Shown: positions 14,721 through 23,475, counted from the first letter of the stretch. The stretch: DNA of 64,000 nt from Paenisporosarcina quisquiliarum_A (GCF_043641925.1 NZ_JBHZRU010000004.1:142612-206611); one strand, 5' to 3'. The notes: generated from the sequence alone by a model not told the origin. Made by a program: numbers and translations.

Positions 14721-15193
14721 ATGTAATAAACATATTTTGCAGTGCTTAATGGATGGCCTTCAAAATATTCATCGAATTCTTCTAATAGTTCAAAGCCGCT
14801 TGCTTCATAAAATAATCGGCCTTTTTCATTTAAACTTTCAACATATACAAAAAGCTGATTAGCATCTTGAATTTTCTCAAGACCTGTTTGTAGCAGTTTT
14901 TTACCGAATCCGAATTTTTGATGATTCGGATGCATATAAATAGCTGTTAATTCCGCATCTCCATCTTCATCGACTCTAGTAAAGTTTGCAAAACCTATTA
15001 TTTTTTCTTGATGTAAAGCTACGTACATAGAAGTCTTTTCGATTCTTTTCATTAACATCGCGCGTGAATATGCTTTTTCTACAAATACATCTTGTATTTC
15101 AGTCGGAATGATTCCTTCATATGTGTCCTGCCAGCTTAATTTAGCGATTAACTGAACAGCTTCAATATCCTCAAAAGTCATTAATCGTATCAA
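14699..15193 (-). CDS. GNAT family N-acetyltransferase
   Basis: 164-residue single GNAT domain: MIRLMTFEDIEAVQLIAKLSW, central strands with ELTAIYMHPNHQKFGFGKKLLQTGL (acetyl-CoA loop HQKFGFG) and a C-terminal YVESLNEKGRLFYEASGFELLEE motif. The start is the TTG at 15193 behind AGGTGA. The stop lies inside the shared terminator. Substrate unknown. Confidence 0.9.
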   Translation of the reverse strand: MIRLMTFEDIEAVQLIAKLSWQDTYEGIIPTEIQDVFVEKAYSRAMLMKRIEKTSMYVALHQEKIIGFANFTRVDEDGDAELTAIYMHPNHQKFGFGKKLLQTGLEKIQDANQLFVYVESLNEKGRLFYEASGFELLEEFDEYFEGHPLSTAKYVYYIKTPVKN

Positions 15194-15288
15194 GTCAATT
15201 CACCTCAAAATTCTTTCCGCTATCATACCAAATATTTCGCTTCCTTACTACACATGTGAAATAATATCACTCAAAGGGGGCAGAAAGT

Positions 15289-15726
15289 ATGTGGAAGCAA
15301 CAAGCATTTAACGAACTATCGATACACGAACTCTATTCATATCTCCAATTACGCGTCAATGTTTTTATTGTGGAACAAAACTGTCCATACCCAGAATTAG
15401 ACGGATATGATGAAAAATCATATCACTTAGCATTTGTAGAGAATACCGAACCGTTAGCTTATGCTAGAATTCTTCCTAGCGGTCTGAAATACTCACGCAT
15501 CTCTATTGGAAGAGTCATTGTTAAGAAAGAGGCACGTGGAAAAGGATTAGCGAAAGAGCTAATGAACGAATGTCTTCAATTCATTGAAGCTAAATGGCCG
15601 AATCAAGAGATTCAATTACAGGCACAAGCTCATTTAGCTCATTTCTATGGATCATTTGGATTTAAAGCCATATCTGACGAGTACTTAGAAGATAACATTC
15701 CTCATGTGGATATGGTCAAATATTAA
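15289..15726 (+). CDS. ElaA-family GNAT acetyltransferase
   Basis: 145 residues. The ElaA hallmark LRVNVFIVEQNCPYPELDGYD is near residues 20-40, followed by the acetyl-CoA loop KEARGKGLAKELM and LAHFYGSFGFKAISDEYLED. Substrate unknown. GGGGGC precedes the ATG. The sigma-B-like promoter of the next gene begins shortly after the stop. Confidence 0.88.
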   Translation: MWKQQAFNELSIHELYSYLQLRVNVFIVEQNCPYPELDGYDEKSYHLAFVENTEPLAYARILPSGLKYSRISIGRVIVKKEARGKGLAKELMNECLQFIEAKWPNQEIQLQAQAHLAHFYGSFGFKAISDEYLEDNIPHVDMVKY

Positions 15727-15754
15727 AGTGTAATCAATTTGACACATTTAAAAA

Positions 15755-15780
15755 GTGTAACAAGTCCTAGTTAAGGGTAT
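15755..15780 (+). promoter_or_regulatory. Candidate sigma-B promoter for the YtxH-like gene
   Basis: GTGTAA (15755-15760), 14 nt, GGGTAT (15775-15780). The -10 box is perfect and the -35 box has one change from GTTTAA. Confidence 0.65.
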
Positions 15781-15824
15781 TGATTGAATAGATGTATAAC
15801 AAAAAAATTGGGGGAATGATGAAA

Positions 15825-16166
15825 ATGGCAAAAGGGAATAATCGCTCTTTATTACTCGCAGGTTTAGCAGCTGGTGCATATGCGTACTTTAGCAAACCAG
15901 AAAATCGAGAAAAAGCATTAGTTGCTTTTAATAATACAAAAACGAAAGTTAATTCGTTTATAGAATCTCAAAAACATACTCAAACTAATTCTACTAAACA
16001 AGGCCATTCTGATCCTCATGATGTGGATGATAACACGATGGTGGATGAGGGTGCTATGACCAGCGTTCAATATTATAACGATGAAGTACAGAGTAAAACG
16101 AAAAACAATGATTCAGTAAGTAATAACGAGAACGAAGAAAATACTACTACGACACTAAACAACTGA
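15825..16166 (+). CDS. YtxH-like general stress protein
   Basis: 113 residues: MAKGNNRSLLLAGLAAGAYA with one short hydrophobic segment, then SKPENREKALVAFNNTKTKV and a long polar, Asn/Thr/Glu-rich tail ending TTTTLNN. The layout (N-terminal span, amphipathic helix, disordered tail) resembles YtxH/GsiB-neighbour general stress proteins, but identity is weak. The ATG at 15825 is 10 nt from GGGGG; two earlier in-frame ATGs are too close to that site. The upstream promoter suggests sigma-B control. Confidence 0.7.
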   Translation: MAKGNNRSLLLAGLAAGAYAYFSKPENREKALVAFNNTKTKVNSFIESQKHTQTNSTKQGHSDPHDVDDNTMVDEGAMTSVQYYNDEVQSKTKNNDSVSNNENEENTTTTLNN

Positions 16167-16175
16167 TAATAGAAA

Positions 16176-16221
16176 GAAGGAAGGCCAAGTCTCAAATCGA
16201 GATTACAGCCTTCTCTTTTTT
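16176..16221 (+). terminator. Terminator after the YtxH-like gene
   Basis: GAAGGC/GCCTTC outer stem with an AGTCTC/GAGATT inner helix and a TTTTTT tail. Confidence 0.78.
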
Positions 16222-16295
16222 CGTGTGAATTTCTCATTTCTGTCTTTATTATATGTTAATAAAACCTCAAAAGAAAGAATATTCTGATTAATTTA

Positions 16296-16946
16296 CTAGA
16301 ATCCTAAAGATCTTCTGAAATAACTAGCGTAGCGCTGACTGACAGGAATTCTTGTTCCGTTTTTCATTATTAATAAAAATGTTGAATGAGAATCAGGTTG
16401 AATTTCATGAATAAAGTCTATATTGACGATGTAGGATCGATGACATCTAACAAATAATGTCGGCGTCAGAAAGAGTTCAAGCTCACTTAAATTTAATCGG
16501 TGATACCCTTCAATTGAATCTGTCTTTACTAAGGTTTTTCTGAATTGAGTTTCTAAAAACAGAACAGATTCTTGCTTTACAGGATACCAGCATTCTCCTT
16601 TTTTTATTGTTAAATAGTTGGTTAAAAAAGAGGATGGAGGTTCTGGTAAGATGGCTGTTACTGCGCCTTTAATTTTGCCGTCTTCCCGAATGGGCATGCT
16701 CATTCCATAGTAGGGAATACCAAATACCGACGGATCAATAAACTCTGTCACTTTTCTTCCGGTGCTTAATGCTTTATGAGTAGCAGTACCTTCTTTTACA
16801 AGGTCGCCATTTTGTATATGTAAGTCAATTTGATTGCTTGGTTGATAAAAGATAAATTCCTTTGTGTCTGCTATTGCTATTGAGGCGTGGCTCGGAAAAA
16901 ACTCACGCATAACATTCATGACTTCTTCAATAGATGTTGAATCCAA
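16296..16946 (-). CDS. LytTR-type transcriptional regulator with N-terminal sensor domain
   Basis: About 216 residues. The N-terminal half resembles a PAS/Cache-like sensor (SIAIADTKEFIFYQPSN... PYYGMSMPIREDGKIKGAVT), and residues about 125-216 form a LytTR DNA-binding domain (YHRLNLSELELFLTPTLFVRCHRSYIVN, ending VSQRYASYFRRSL). The TTG at 16946 has AGGGG 7 nt upstream; the ATG at 16961 is an alternative with a weaker site. No receiver domain, so it may bind a ligand directly. Target genes unknown. Confidence 0.85.
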   Translation of the reverse strand: MDSTSIEEVMNVMREFFPSHASIAIADTKEFIFYQPSNQIDLHIQNGDLVKEGTATHKALSTGRKVTEFIDPSVFGIPYYGMSMPIREDGKIKGAVTAILPEPPSSFLTNYLTIKKGECWYPVKQESVLFLETQFRKTLVKTDSIEGYHRLNLSELELFLTPTLFVRCHRSYIVNIDFIHEIQPDSHSTFLLIMKNGTRIPVSQRYASYFRRSLGF

Positions 16947-17031
16947 TTTGAAACCCCTCATTTGCTATATTATGTATATGTATAAAAACTAGTTTATCAT
17001 AGTTCGAATTAAATCAGAGGAGGCAATTTGA

Positions 17032-17928
17032 TTGAAAAAAGCCATGTTTATACTTAATCCATCTTCCGGTAAAGAGTTAGCAAGTACGTTTAAAGAAGAA
17101 ACGATAAAAACTCTGGAGTCCATGGGCTATGATGTTGAGGTGAAGGAAACCCAGGGCGAAGGGGATGCGATGAAATTCGCACGCCAGGCATGTGACGAAA
17201 CATACGATTTAGTGACTGCAATGGGTGGAGACGGTACGATTAATGAAGCGGTAAACGGAATTGCTGAACAAGCGCATCGGCCATTATTTTCATTTATTCC
17301 ACTTGGAACTGTAAATGATTTTGCGCGTGCTTTAGGCATTTCTTTGGATCCTCATGAAGCGATTGAATCGTTAAAAACAGCAGAACCTCATTACGTCGAT
17401 ATAGCAAAAGCTTCAGATAAATATTTCATGAATATTTTAGCCATAGGGCAAGTTGCAGAAAGTGTTTCGCTCGTTTCTGTTGAGCAAAAAACAAAACTTG
17501 GTACCCTTGCCTATTTAATCGAAGGATTTAAAGCATTGACTTCGAAAGATGAAACACAAGTGTATGTGCAACATGATCATGGAACTTGGGAAGGCGAAGC
17601 CGTGCTTGTTCTTGTAGCCCTTACTAATTCTGTTGGAGGCTTTGAAAAGTTAGCTCCGAAAGCTGAAACGGATGATGGACTTTTACACGTATTTGTTGTG
17701 AAAAGTGCTGGCTTACCAGCCTTTATGAGAATGGGTACTGCTGTTCTATTAGGTAAACTTGAGGAAGATCCAGATGTAGTGATGATTAAAACCGAAAAAG
17801 CACATATTAAAACAAATCCTGAACTGTCATGTAATTTAGATGGAGATGAAGGATGCCATACGCCAATAGACGTAGAAGTGTTAAAAGGACACTTGAATGT
17901 GCTAATTCCAATGCGAAATGAAAGATAA
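17032..17928 (+). CDS. YegS/BmrU-family lipid kinase
   Basis: 298 residues with the diacylglycerol-kinase catalytic fold: FILNPSSGKELAS near the N-terminus, the nucleotide loop MGGDGTINEAVNG and IPLGTVNDFARALGI. The protein likely phosphorylates diacylglycerol or a related lipid at the membrane. The TTG start at 17032 follows GAGGAGG by 8 nt. It could be a DgkB- or BmrU-like member; the distinction is not possible here. Confidence 0.88.
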   Translation: MKKAMFILNPSSGKELASTFKEETIKTLESMGYDVEVKETQGEGDAMKFARQACDETYDLVTAMGGDGTINEAVNGIAEQAHRPLFSFIPLGTVNDFARALGISLDPHEAIESLKTAEPHYVDIAKASDKYFMNILAIGQVAESVSLVSVEQKTKLGTLAYLIEGFKALTSKDETQVYVQHDHGTWEGEAVLVLVALTNSVGGFEKLAPKAETDDGLLHVFVVKSAGLPAFMRMGTAVLLGKLEEDPDVVMIKTEKAHIKTNPELSCNLDGDEGCHTPIDVEVLKGHLNVLIPMRNER

Positions 17929-18096
17929 TCTAGTACAATAGAGTAAATTAGGGTATGTAAAAATACCTATTTTTTATAAATTAATAAATATTTCACCAAA
18001 AACACATAAACCTATTTTCATAGGCGTATTTTCGTTATATAGTTAACGTAATGGTTTGATACGCTAGGGTGTATTAAAAGGAAAGATGGGGAGTCT

Positions 18097-18879
18097 ATGC
18101 AACAAATTCATTTATCAGGAACTGAAAAAATTTCCGAGAAGTACATGAAAGAGATTGAAATTTCGAGTCAGTTTGATGGTGTCGAAGATTTTTTTGAGCT
18201 GGAAAATCAGCTGTTATATCAAATTCATCATCTAGAAACCGAAAAAGCAAAAAAGACATTACGAAGTATTATTGATCGCATCTCTTTAAGAGCGGGTAAA
18301 CAAACAATCCGTGGCGTTCGTCATTACTTTACAGTATTGTCTTCAATCATGGCGAGGAAATTGTATGAAAATCAAGTCCCATCTAAGAAAGCATTCGCAT
18401 TTAACACAGCTTGTATAGACATGATTGATAACGATATGAATGATGCGGCATTTTTACAATTTGCTGATGATTTAATCGATTTTTTCATTCTCGTTATTTC
18501 TGAACGAAAACAACCTTCATTCAGCCACCAAACTGTGAATAAAGTGATTTTGTTCATCAATGATGAAGTGGAGTCAGAACTATCGGTGGAAGATATCGCA
18601 AAACACTTTAATGTGAGCACAAGTCATTTGTCTCGAATTTTTAGAGAACATGTTCAAATCACATTAGTTGAATATTTAAATGTAAGACGAGTAGAAGAGT
18701 CGCAATATTATTTACGCCACACGAATAAAAACATCTCGGATATTTCAAAGCAATATCATTTTTGTAATCAAAGCTACTTCACACGTATCTTTAAAAAATA
18801 CACCGGTGTAACACCCAAGCAATTCAGAGACCATAAGGAACATGAATACTTTAGGTTTTCTCTACCGACAACAGGATGA
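18097..18879 (+). CDS. AraC family transcriptional regulator
   Basis: 260 residues. The last 100 or so form the double helix-turn-helix typical of AraC/XylS proteins (LSVEDIAKHFNVSTSHLSRIFREHV, then YFTRIFKKYTGVTPKQFR). The N-terminal 150 residues are helical, rich in polar residues and not recognisable as a cupin or response-regulator receiver. GGGGAG lies upstream of the ATG. Regulated genes and ligand unknown. Confidence 0.9.
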   Translation: MQQIHLSGTEKISEKYMKEIEISSQFDGVEDFFELENQLLYQIHHLETEKAKKTLRSIIDRISLRAGKQTIRGVRHYFTVLSSIMARKLYENQVPSKKAFAFNTACIDMIDNDMNDAAFLQFADDLIDFFILVISERKQPSFSHQTVNKVILFINDEVESELSVEDIAKHFNVSTSHLSRIFREHVQITLVEYLNVRRVEESQYYLRHTNKNISDISKQYHFCNQSYFTRIFKKYTGVTPKQFRDHKEHEYFRFSLPTTG

Positions 18880-18906
18880 AGAGTCGTTTATAACGGCTCT
18901 TTTTTC
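18878..18906 (+). terminator. Terminator after the araC-like gene
   Basis: AGAGTCGTTTATAACGGCTCT hairpin with TTTTTT tail. Confidence 0.8.
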
Positions 18907-19042
18907 GTTGCACTGAGTTGGATTGAATGACATAACCTTGTCACATCAATCGGAACTTCCTGGATTTTTCTAGCAAGCATTTGAATTCGACTATTAAAAA
19001 AGGTATACTTCTTTATAGTTTGAAAAGATGAAGGTGAATCTA

Positions 19043-19807
19043 TTGAAAAAGAAAATCGGATTAGTTTCAATGCTGATCTTTGTTACACTTTTCCTAAGTG
19101 GATGTTCTGGTATTGAAAATAAAGAAGGGTACTTCTACAGCATTTTTGTAAAACCTTTCGACTTTTTACTAAATTTCTTCGGTGATTTCTTTAATGGAAG
19201 TTTTGGACTCGCTATTATTGCCATTACAGTCTTAATCCGTTTAGTTTTAATGCCTTTGATGCTTCGCAATTATAAGCACCAACAAGGTATGAAAGTGAAA
19301 ATGGACGCGATGAAGCCAGAAATGGACGAAATCCAAAAGAAAATTAAAGCTGCAAAAGACAAAGAAGAACAAATGAAATTGCAACAAGAAATGATGGGCC
19401 TTTATAGAAAACATAACGTAAACCCTTTAAATATGGGCTGTTTGCCAGTTATTATTCAAATGCCAATCGTCATGGGACTTTACTTTGCGATTCTCTATTC
19501 GCCAGATGTGAAAAGTCATCAATTTCTTTGGTATAGTCTCGGACAACCAGATATCATTATGACTCTAATTGCTGGTGCTGTTTATTTCCTACAAGCTAAA
19601 GTGTCACTTTGGACTGTTCCTGAGCAACAGAAACAACAAATGAAGATGTTTGTTTATATTTCACCAATTATGATCATGTTTGTGTCATTCACTTCAATGG
19701 CAGCATTGCCACTGTATTGGACAGTTGGTGGGATACTATTAATCATCCAAACATATATTGGGCGTAAATTTTATTCAAATCATCCAGAAAAAGCATTAGA
19801 AGAATAA
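19043..19807 (+). CDS. yidC: Membrane protein insertase YidC/OxaA (lipoprotein form)
   Basis: 254 residues that insert membrane proteins with or without SecYEG. The TTG at 19043 (MKKKIGLVSMLIF) has GAAGGTGA before it. LFLSGC is a lipobox, so Cys would be lipidated. The core contains FGLAIIAITVLIRLVLMPLM with the conserved Arg in the membrane cavity, the charged KMDAMKPEMDEIQKKIKAAK hairpin loop, and MGCLPVIIQMPIVMGLYFAI. There is no neighbouring rnpA/jag, so this is probably the second (YqjG-like) paralogue rather than SpoIIIJ. Confidence 0.93.
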   Translation: MKKKIGLVSMLIFVTLFLSGCSGIENKEGYFYSIFVKPFDFLLNFFGDFFNGSFGLAIIAITVLIRLVLMPLMLRNYKHQQGMKVKMDAMKPEMDEIQKKIKAAKDKEEQMKLQQEMMGLYRKHNVNPLNMGCLPVIIQMPIVMGLYFAILYSPDVKSHQFLWYSLGQPDIIMTLIAGAVYFLQAKVSLWTVPEQQKQQMKMFVYISPIMIMFVSFTSMAALPLYWTVGGILLIIQTYIGRKFYSNHPEKALEE

Positions 19808-19808
19808 A

Positions 19809-19861
19809 AAAAGGGAGCTGTCTAAAAAGTCGTTAAATATGACTTTGGTCAGTTCCCTTTT
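19809..19861 (+). terminator. Terminator after yidC
   Basis: AAAGGGAGCTG...CAGTTCCCTTTT outer stem enclosing AAAGTC/GACTTT. Confidence 0.8.
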
Positions 19862-19933
19862 AAGTATGTTGGTTTATTTGTGGATAAATGCTATTTTTAA
19901 TATGGATTCAAATGAATGAAGGGGTGTTAATAA

Positions 19934-20179
19934 ATGAATCGTAAGTGGATTGCAGGAATATTAATTGCAGCTGTCAGTATAGCGGCTCTTGTTTTTATTA
20001 TTAAAGGAAATATCAATTTAGCCGTATTGTTTATGACTGCTTTATTTGCCTTATCGAATGGTTACCGAGCAGTCAGTTTTAAAGAAAAAGGATTTGAAAA
20101 AGAAGCAAAATGGATGAAGGGCATGTCGATTTTTTTTGTGATTGCATTTATTGTCGTATTATTAACAGTCATCCTATAA
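19934..20179 (+). CDS. Small integral membrane protein, function unknown
   Basis: 81 residues with three hydrophobic stretches (WIAGILIAAVSIAALVFII, INLAVLFMTALFAL and MSIFFVIAFIVVLLTVIL) and a basic/acidic loop between the second and third (KEKGFEKEAKWMKG). AGGGG lies upstream of the ATG. No family recognised. The transcript would end at the hairpin at 20198-20238. Confidence 0.8.
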   Translation: MNRKWIAGILIAAVSIAALVFIIKGNINLAVLFMTALFALSNGYRAVSFKEKGFEKEAKWMKGMSIFFVIAFIVVLLTVIL

Positions 20180-20197
20180 CGTATAATTTTGAAAAAT

Positions 20198-20238
20198 AAA
20201 GCCATCATGCTAATGACACGTCATTATCATGGAGGTTT
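20198..20238 (+). terminator. Hairpin: terminator and possible RBS-sequestering stem before sodC
   Basis: Arms AAAGCCATCATGCTAATGAC and GTCATTATCATGGAGGTTTT pair over about 20 positions with two mismatches around a 2-nt turn (a larger loop in practice), followed by Ts. The 3' arm contains GGAGG (20231-20235), the ribosome site of the next gene. Confidence 0.75.
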
Positions 20239-20244
20239 TTTATT

Positions 20245-20781
20245 ATGAAGAAATGGATGTTGATAGGGTTAATTTTACTTATGGCTGGATGCAGCCAACA
20301 AAATATGATGATTCCAGTTAGTGGTGAGATTGAGCATAAGCTGGCTACTTCAATCGTAAATTCAGACGGAAAAGGGATTGGAACTGCAGAATTAACAGAA
20401 ACGAAGACAGGCGTAAAAATCCGATTGGTTCTCAAGGATTTAGAGCCAGGTAAAAAAGCAATCCACTTTCATGAAGTAGGGAAGTGTGAACCTCCGAAGT
20501 TTACAACTGCTGGAGCGCATATGAACCCATCAGGTAAAGAACACGGTTTTGATAATCCAAAAGGCTATCATGCGGGTGACCTGCCTAATCTGAATGTCTC
20601 GAAAGACGGCACTGTAGATTTAGAAATTATAACGCCTAATGTGACGCTTGAAAAAGGAAGGAAGAATTCATTGCTTGATGAGGATGGCAGTGCACTAATT
20701 ATCCATGCAGGGCCGGACGATTATGTGACTGATCCATCAGGGAATTCTGGTGATCGCATTGCGTGTGGGATTATCGATTGA
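20245..20781 (+). CDS. sodC: Cu/Zn superoxide dismutase-like lipoprotein
   Basis: 178 residues: lipoprotein signal (LILLMAGC), then a SodC beta-barrel. Copper ligands are visible in IHFHEVGKC, GAHMNP (bridging His) and IIHAGPDDY; zinc ligands in KEHGFD and GYHAGD; the catalytic Arg in SGDRIACGII. All expected ligands seem present, so it could be an active enzyme, unlike B. subtilis YojM, which is reported to lack copper ligands. It would detoxify superoxide outside the membrane. Its GGAGG lies in the stem of the upstream hairpin. Confidence 0.93.
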   Translation: MKKWMLIGLILLMAGCSQQNMMIPVSGEIEHKLATSIVNSDGKGIGTAELTETKTGVKIRLVLKDLEPGKKAIHFHEVGKCEPPKFTTAGAHMNPSGKEHGFDNPKGYHAGDLPNLNVSKDGTVDLEIITPNVTLEKGRKNSLLDEDGSALIIHAGPDDYVTDPSGNSGDRIACGIID

Positions 20782-20786
20782 GTAAA

Positions 20787-20827
20787 GAAAAAACACGACA
20801 ACCAATTATTGGCTGCCGTGTTTTTTT
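20787..20827. terminator. Bidirectional terminator between sodC and a 39-codon gene
   Basis: AAAACACGACAACCAAT / ATTGGCTGCCGTGTTTT stem. The right arm also encodes the last residues of the small minus-strand gene. Confidence 0.83.
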
Positions 20828-20925
20828 GCTTTTTTATGTTTTGATTTATCTTGTTGTCTATTTTCTAATAGTTCATCTAATTGCTGCATTAATAATAGTA
20901 CTTCGAATTTTGAAATTCGTGACAT
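20806..20925 (-). CDS. 39-aa basic small protein, function unknown
   Basis: Minus-strand gene: MSRISKFEVLLLMQQLDELL, then ENRQQDKSKHKKAKKHGSQ. An amphipathic helix followed by a strongly basic tail. GGGAGTGA lies 7-8 nt upstream of the ATG at 20925. The C-terminus is encoded within the terminator stem shared with sodC. No match recognised; the plus-strand frame at 20763-21008 covering the same DNA is not convincing. Confidence 0.62.
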   Translation of the reverse strand: MSRISKFEVLLLMQQLDELLENRQQDKSKHKKAKKHGSQ

Positions 20926-21012
20926 CAATATTCACTCCCATTTCATGTTTTCTTGTTATAAACATTCGAAATGAAAAGGATCTTTGTGTCCGTAAGATAC
21001 AAATTTGAGACT

Positions 21013-22167
21013 TTAGTACTGGTGTTTATTGCGTGTAAAAATGATGATGAAAATAGCAGGTATTGAACAAAGTGCCATACCTAAAAAGGCAAGACCTGGA
21101 CTGAAATCATATAAATAACCACCCGCGAATGTTAAAACTGCTGTACTCAAGCCCATCGCAAGTGCGGCGTACATACCCTGTGCTGCAGGAATTGCATCAT
21201 GTGATAAACGTTTTGAAATGAACTGCATGAAAGCATAATGTGCAACACCAAAGGAAATGGCATGTAAAAATTGAGATAAAACAAAAACCCATACAATGGG
21301 GAATGCTGCGATTAAAATCCATCGAATCGTTGAACCGATTGCAGCAATCATAAACATCGTCGAAATTCTAGTATTGGAGAACAAAGCGTCTGCCCGTGAG
21401 AAGAAAAGAATTTCTAATAGAATCGCAACATTCAGAACGATACCGATGTAAAAACTATTCACACCAAGTTCTTGTAAATAAATAAATCCGAAATTGTAAT
21501 AAGATGCATGTGCACCTTGTAAAAGGATTGCTAGAATCAGAACTACGACAAATGGTTTTGAAGAAAATAACTTCTTCCACTGTGATTTCGTATCAATTTG
21601 TAAAACCTGTTCAGGTGCTTTAGTTAAAATAGCTGGTGAAGGGCGTGTATGAAGGAACCACATACTAGCTAGTCCAATCAGCATGACCCAAAGAATCGAC
21701 TCTTCGCTCCAAATCGCCGTCGTAGCACCTATAATTAATAAACCAACGGTATATCCAAGCGAACCAAACGATCGACTTTTTCCATAATGGATACGTTCAC
21801 TCTGCATCAAAACAGAAGCGCTACTTTCCATTGCTGGCAATAAAATCGGATAAATCACACTGAACAAAATCGTGATGAGAAGTAAGAAAACAAACGAATC
21901 TGCGGGAATATATAGAGCCATCGTAAATAAAGACAGCCCAGCTGTCCATAGCATAACCTTGCGAATAGACGCTTTTTTGGCTGCAGCTGGAAAAATAACG
22001 AAAGTTGATAATGCGCGTGCCACCATGCCCGCTCCCATAATAATACTAGCGTGCGGAACGGATAAGTCTTTCACAATGATCAAATAGCCTGTCCAATAAG
22101 GTGAAAATACACCCCACGTGAAAAAGAAGGCAAAGAAATTAACCGAAAGCCACTTTTGATAATTCAT
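21013..22167 (-). CDS. MFS transporter of the MFS_1-like (LacY/nucleoside:H+) group
   Basis: 384 residues and 12 predicted spans. The N-terminus NFFAFFFTWGVFSPYWTGYL and the halves joined near HTRPSPAILTKAPEQ resemble MFS_1-like permeases such as YwbF and HcaT, probably sugar, nucleoside or aromatic-acid proton symporters. The second half contains GVAHYAFMQFISKRLSHDAIPAAQGMY, which is also typical. Substrate unknown. The divergent dacB-like gene starts 124 bp away. Confidence 0.85.
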   Translation of the reverse strand: MNYQKWLSVNFFAFFFTWGVFSPYWTGYLIIVKDLSVPHASIIMGAGMVARALSTFVIFPAAAKKASIRKVMLWTAGLSLFTMALYIPADSFVFLLLITILFSVIYPILLPAMESSASVLMQSERIHYGKSRSFGSLGYTVGLLIIGATTAIWSEESILWVMLIGLASMWFLHTRPSPAILTKAPEQVLQIDTKSQWKKLFSSKPFVVVLILAILLQGAHASYYNFGFIYLQELGVNSFYIGIVLNVAILLEILFFSRADALFSNTRISTMFMIAAIGSTIRWILIAAFPIVWVFVLSQFLHAISFGVAHYAFMQFISKRLSHDAIPAAQGMYAALAMGLSTAVLTFAGGYLYDFSPGLAFLGMALCSIPAIFIIIFTRNKHQY

Positions 22168-22290
22168 AATAACGAAACCTCTAATCTATTTAGCATGTCT
22201 AATGTATTATATCGGAAAAGTAAAGATGAGTGTAACGTTCCACTAAAATAATGGTAAAATGAAGATAAGTATAATGAAAGAAGGCTTCTC

Positions 22291-23199
22291 ATGCAATCTC
22301 GTAAAAATAACAAATTCAACAAATTAAATAAAACAAAAAATAAGTGGATAACACCCCTATTAATTGGGGGAGGTTTACTCATATTACTCGTTCCAATTAT
22401 TTGGTTAGGACTTCATAATTGGGATGTTGAAGAAAGCTTATCCGAAGTTGGCTATTCGAAAAAAGTGGCGGACGCAACTCCTGAGCAACCTGAGAATTCC
22501 GAACCAGCAGAACCGCCAGTTAAAGGAGATTCAGAGGATAATAGTACAGAAGAAATTCCGCCTAAAGAAGAACCTGCTCAACCTAATCCTGCACCTGAAA
22601 AACCGAAGAAGGAGGATCCTGTAGTGCCGATTGAAAAACCAGCAGCAAATAGCTATGATCCAAATCAAGTGCTACCTGCAAATCCAACTTTCATTCAAGG
22701 GATTCTAGTTGCAAACAAACGGTATCCTCTCCCTTCTACCTATGCACCTGGTGAAAGTAAAGAAGCACGTGAAGCCTTTGAAAAAATGGCAGCAGCTGCT
22801 AGACTAGATGGCTTTGAATTAGTCGCATTTAGCACGTACCGAGCGTTTGAACGACAAGAAACGCTATACAACCAATATGTTGAAAAAGATGGGCAAGCAG
22901 AAGCTGACCGTTACAGCGCGAGACCAGGTTACTCAGAACATCAATCTGGTCTAGCCTTTGATATTGGTGAAAAGAACTTTGAACAGCATTGGGCTTCTCC
23001 AACCTTCGGTGAAACGCCAGCGGGAGTATGGGTGGCTACCCATGCTCACGAGTATGGCTTCATCCTTCGCTACCCTATTGGTAAAGAAGAAATAACAGGT
23101 TATATGCACGAATCATGGCACTTTCGTTTTGTAGGCGTAGGACCAGCAACAGATATGTACACAAATAAATTAACGCTAGAAGAATATTTAGAGTTATAG
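22291..23199 (+). CDS. D-alanyl-D-alanine carboxypeptidase (M15B, VanY/LdcB type)
   Basis: 302 residues: N-terminal membrane anchor (WITPLLIGGGLLILLVPIIW), a Pro/Glu-rich linker to about residue 125, and an M15B zinc peptidase domain. Zinc and catalytic motifs are SEHQSGLAFDIG (His, Asp) and ESWHFRFVG. The enzyme trims D-Ala (D,D or L,D type) from peptidoglycan stem peptides outside the membrane. It is followed by a terminator. Confidence 0.93.
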   Translation: MQSRKNNKFNKLNKTKNKWITPLLIGGGLLILLVPIIWLGLHNWDVEESLSEVGYSKKVADATPEQPENSEPAEPPVKGDSEDNSTEEIPPKEEPAQPNPAPEKPKKEDPVVPIEKPAANSYDPNQVLPANPTFIQGILVANKRYPLPSTYAPGESKEAREAFEKMAAAARLDGFELVAFSTYRAFERQETLYNQYVEKDGQAEADRYSARPGYSEHQSGLAFDIGEKNFEQHWASPTFGETPAGVWVATHAHEYGFILRYPIGKEEITGYMHESWHFRFVGVGPATDMYTNKLTLEEYLEL

Positions 23200-23304
23200 A
23201 GCACATAACAACTGTCGACCAATAAATATGACTCAAAAACGCGTGGAGAAAATGATTGATTTATCTCTACTGGTTATTGATTCTTTTTAAAAAATTGAAA
23301 GTAA

Positions 23305-23339
23305 ATGCCATGAACCAAGTGTTCATGGTATTTTTTTTG
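23305..23339 (+). terminator. Terminator after the carboxypeptidase gene
   Basis: TGCCATGAAC/GTTCATGGTA stem with a TTTTTTTT tail. Confidence 0.85.
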
Positions 23340-23371
23340 TAACTATTTTTATAGGTTACAAATGTTTTGCT

Positions 23372-23475
23372 GATTGAAATGGAAGCGGCGACTCTGAGGG
23401 GATTAGCAGATGGTTTGTGCACCGAAAGCGAAGCGGCAGGTGCAAGAGCTTTAGACCCTGGACTGAGATTTTAAA
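23372..23475 (+). repeat. Family R imperfect repeat, copy 2 (truncated)
   Basis: Begins GATTGAAATGGAAGCGGCGACTC and ends at GACCCTGGACTGAG, so the AGCGTCC...GGAAATC half seen in full copies is missing. The centre CGAAAGCGAAGCGGCAGGTG resembles the middle of the 50.6-kb copy. Confidence 0.7.

Noticed and set aside
20763..21008. Plus-strand 81-codon frame after sodC
   Set aside because: Overlaps sodC and a terminator and has no ribosome site; the minus-strand 39-codon gene at 20806-20925 is a better explanation.
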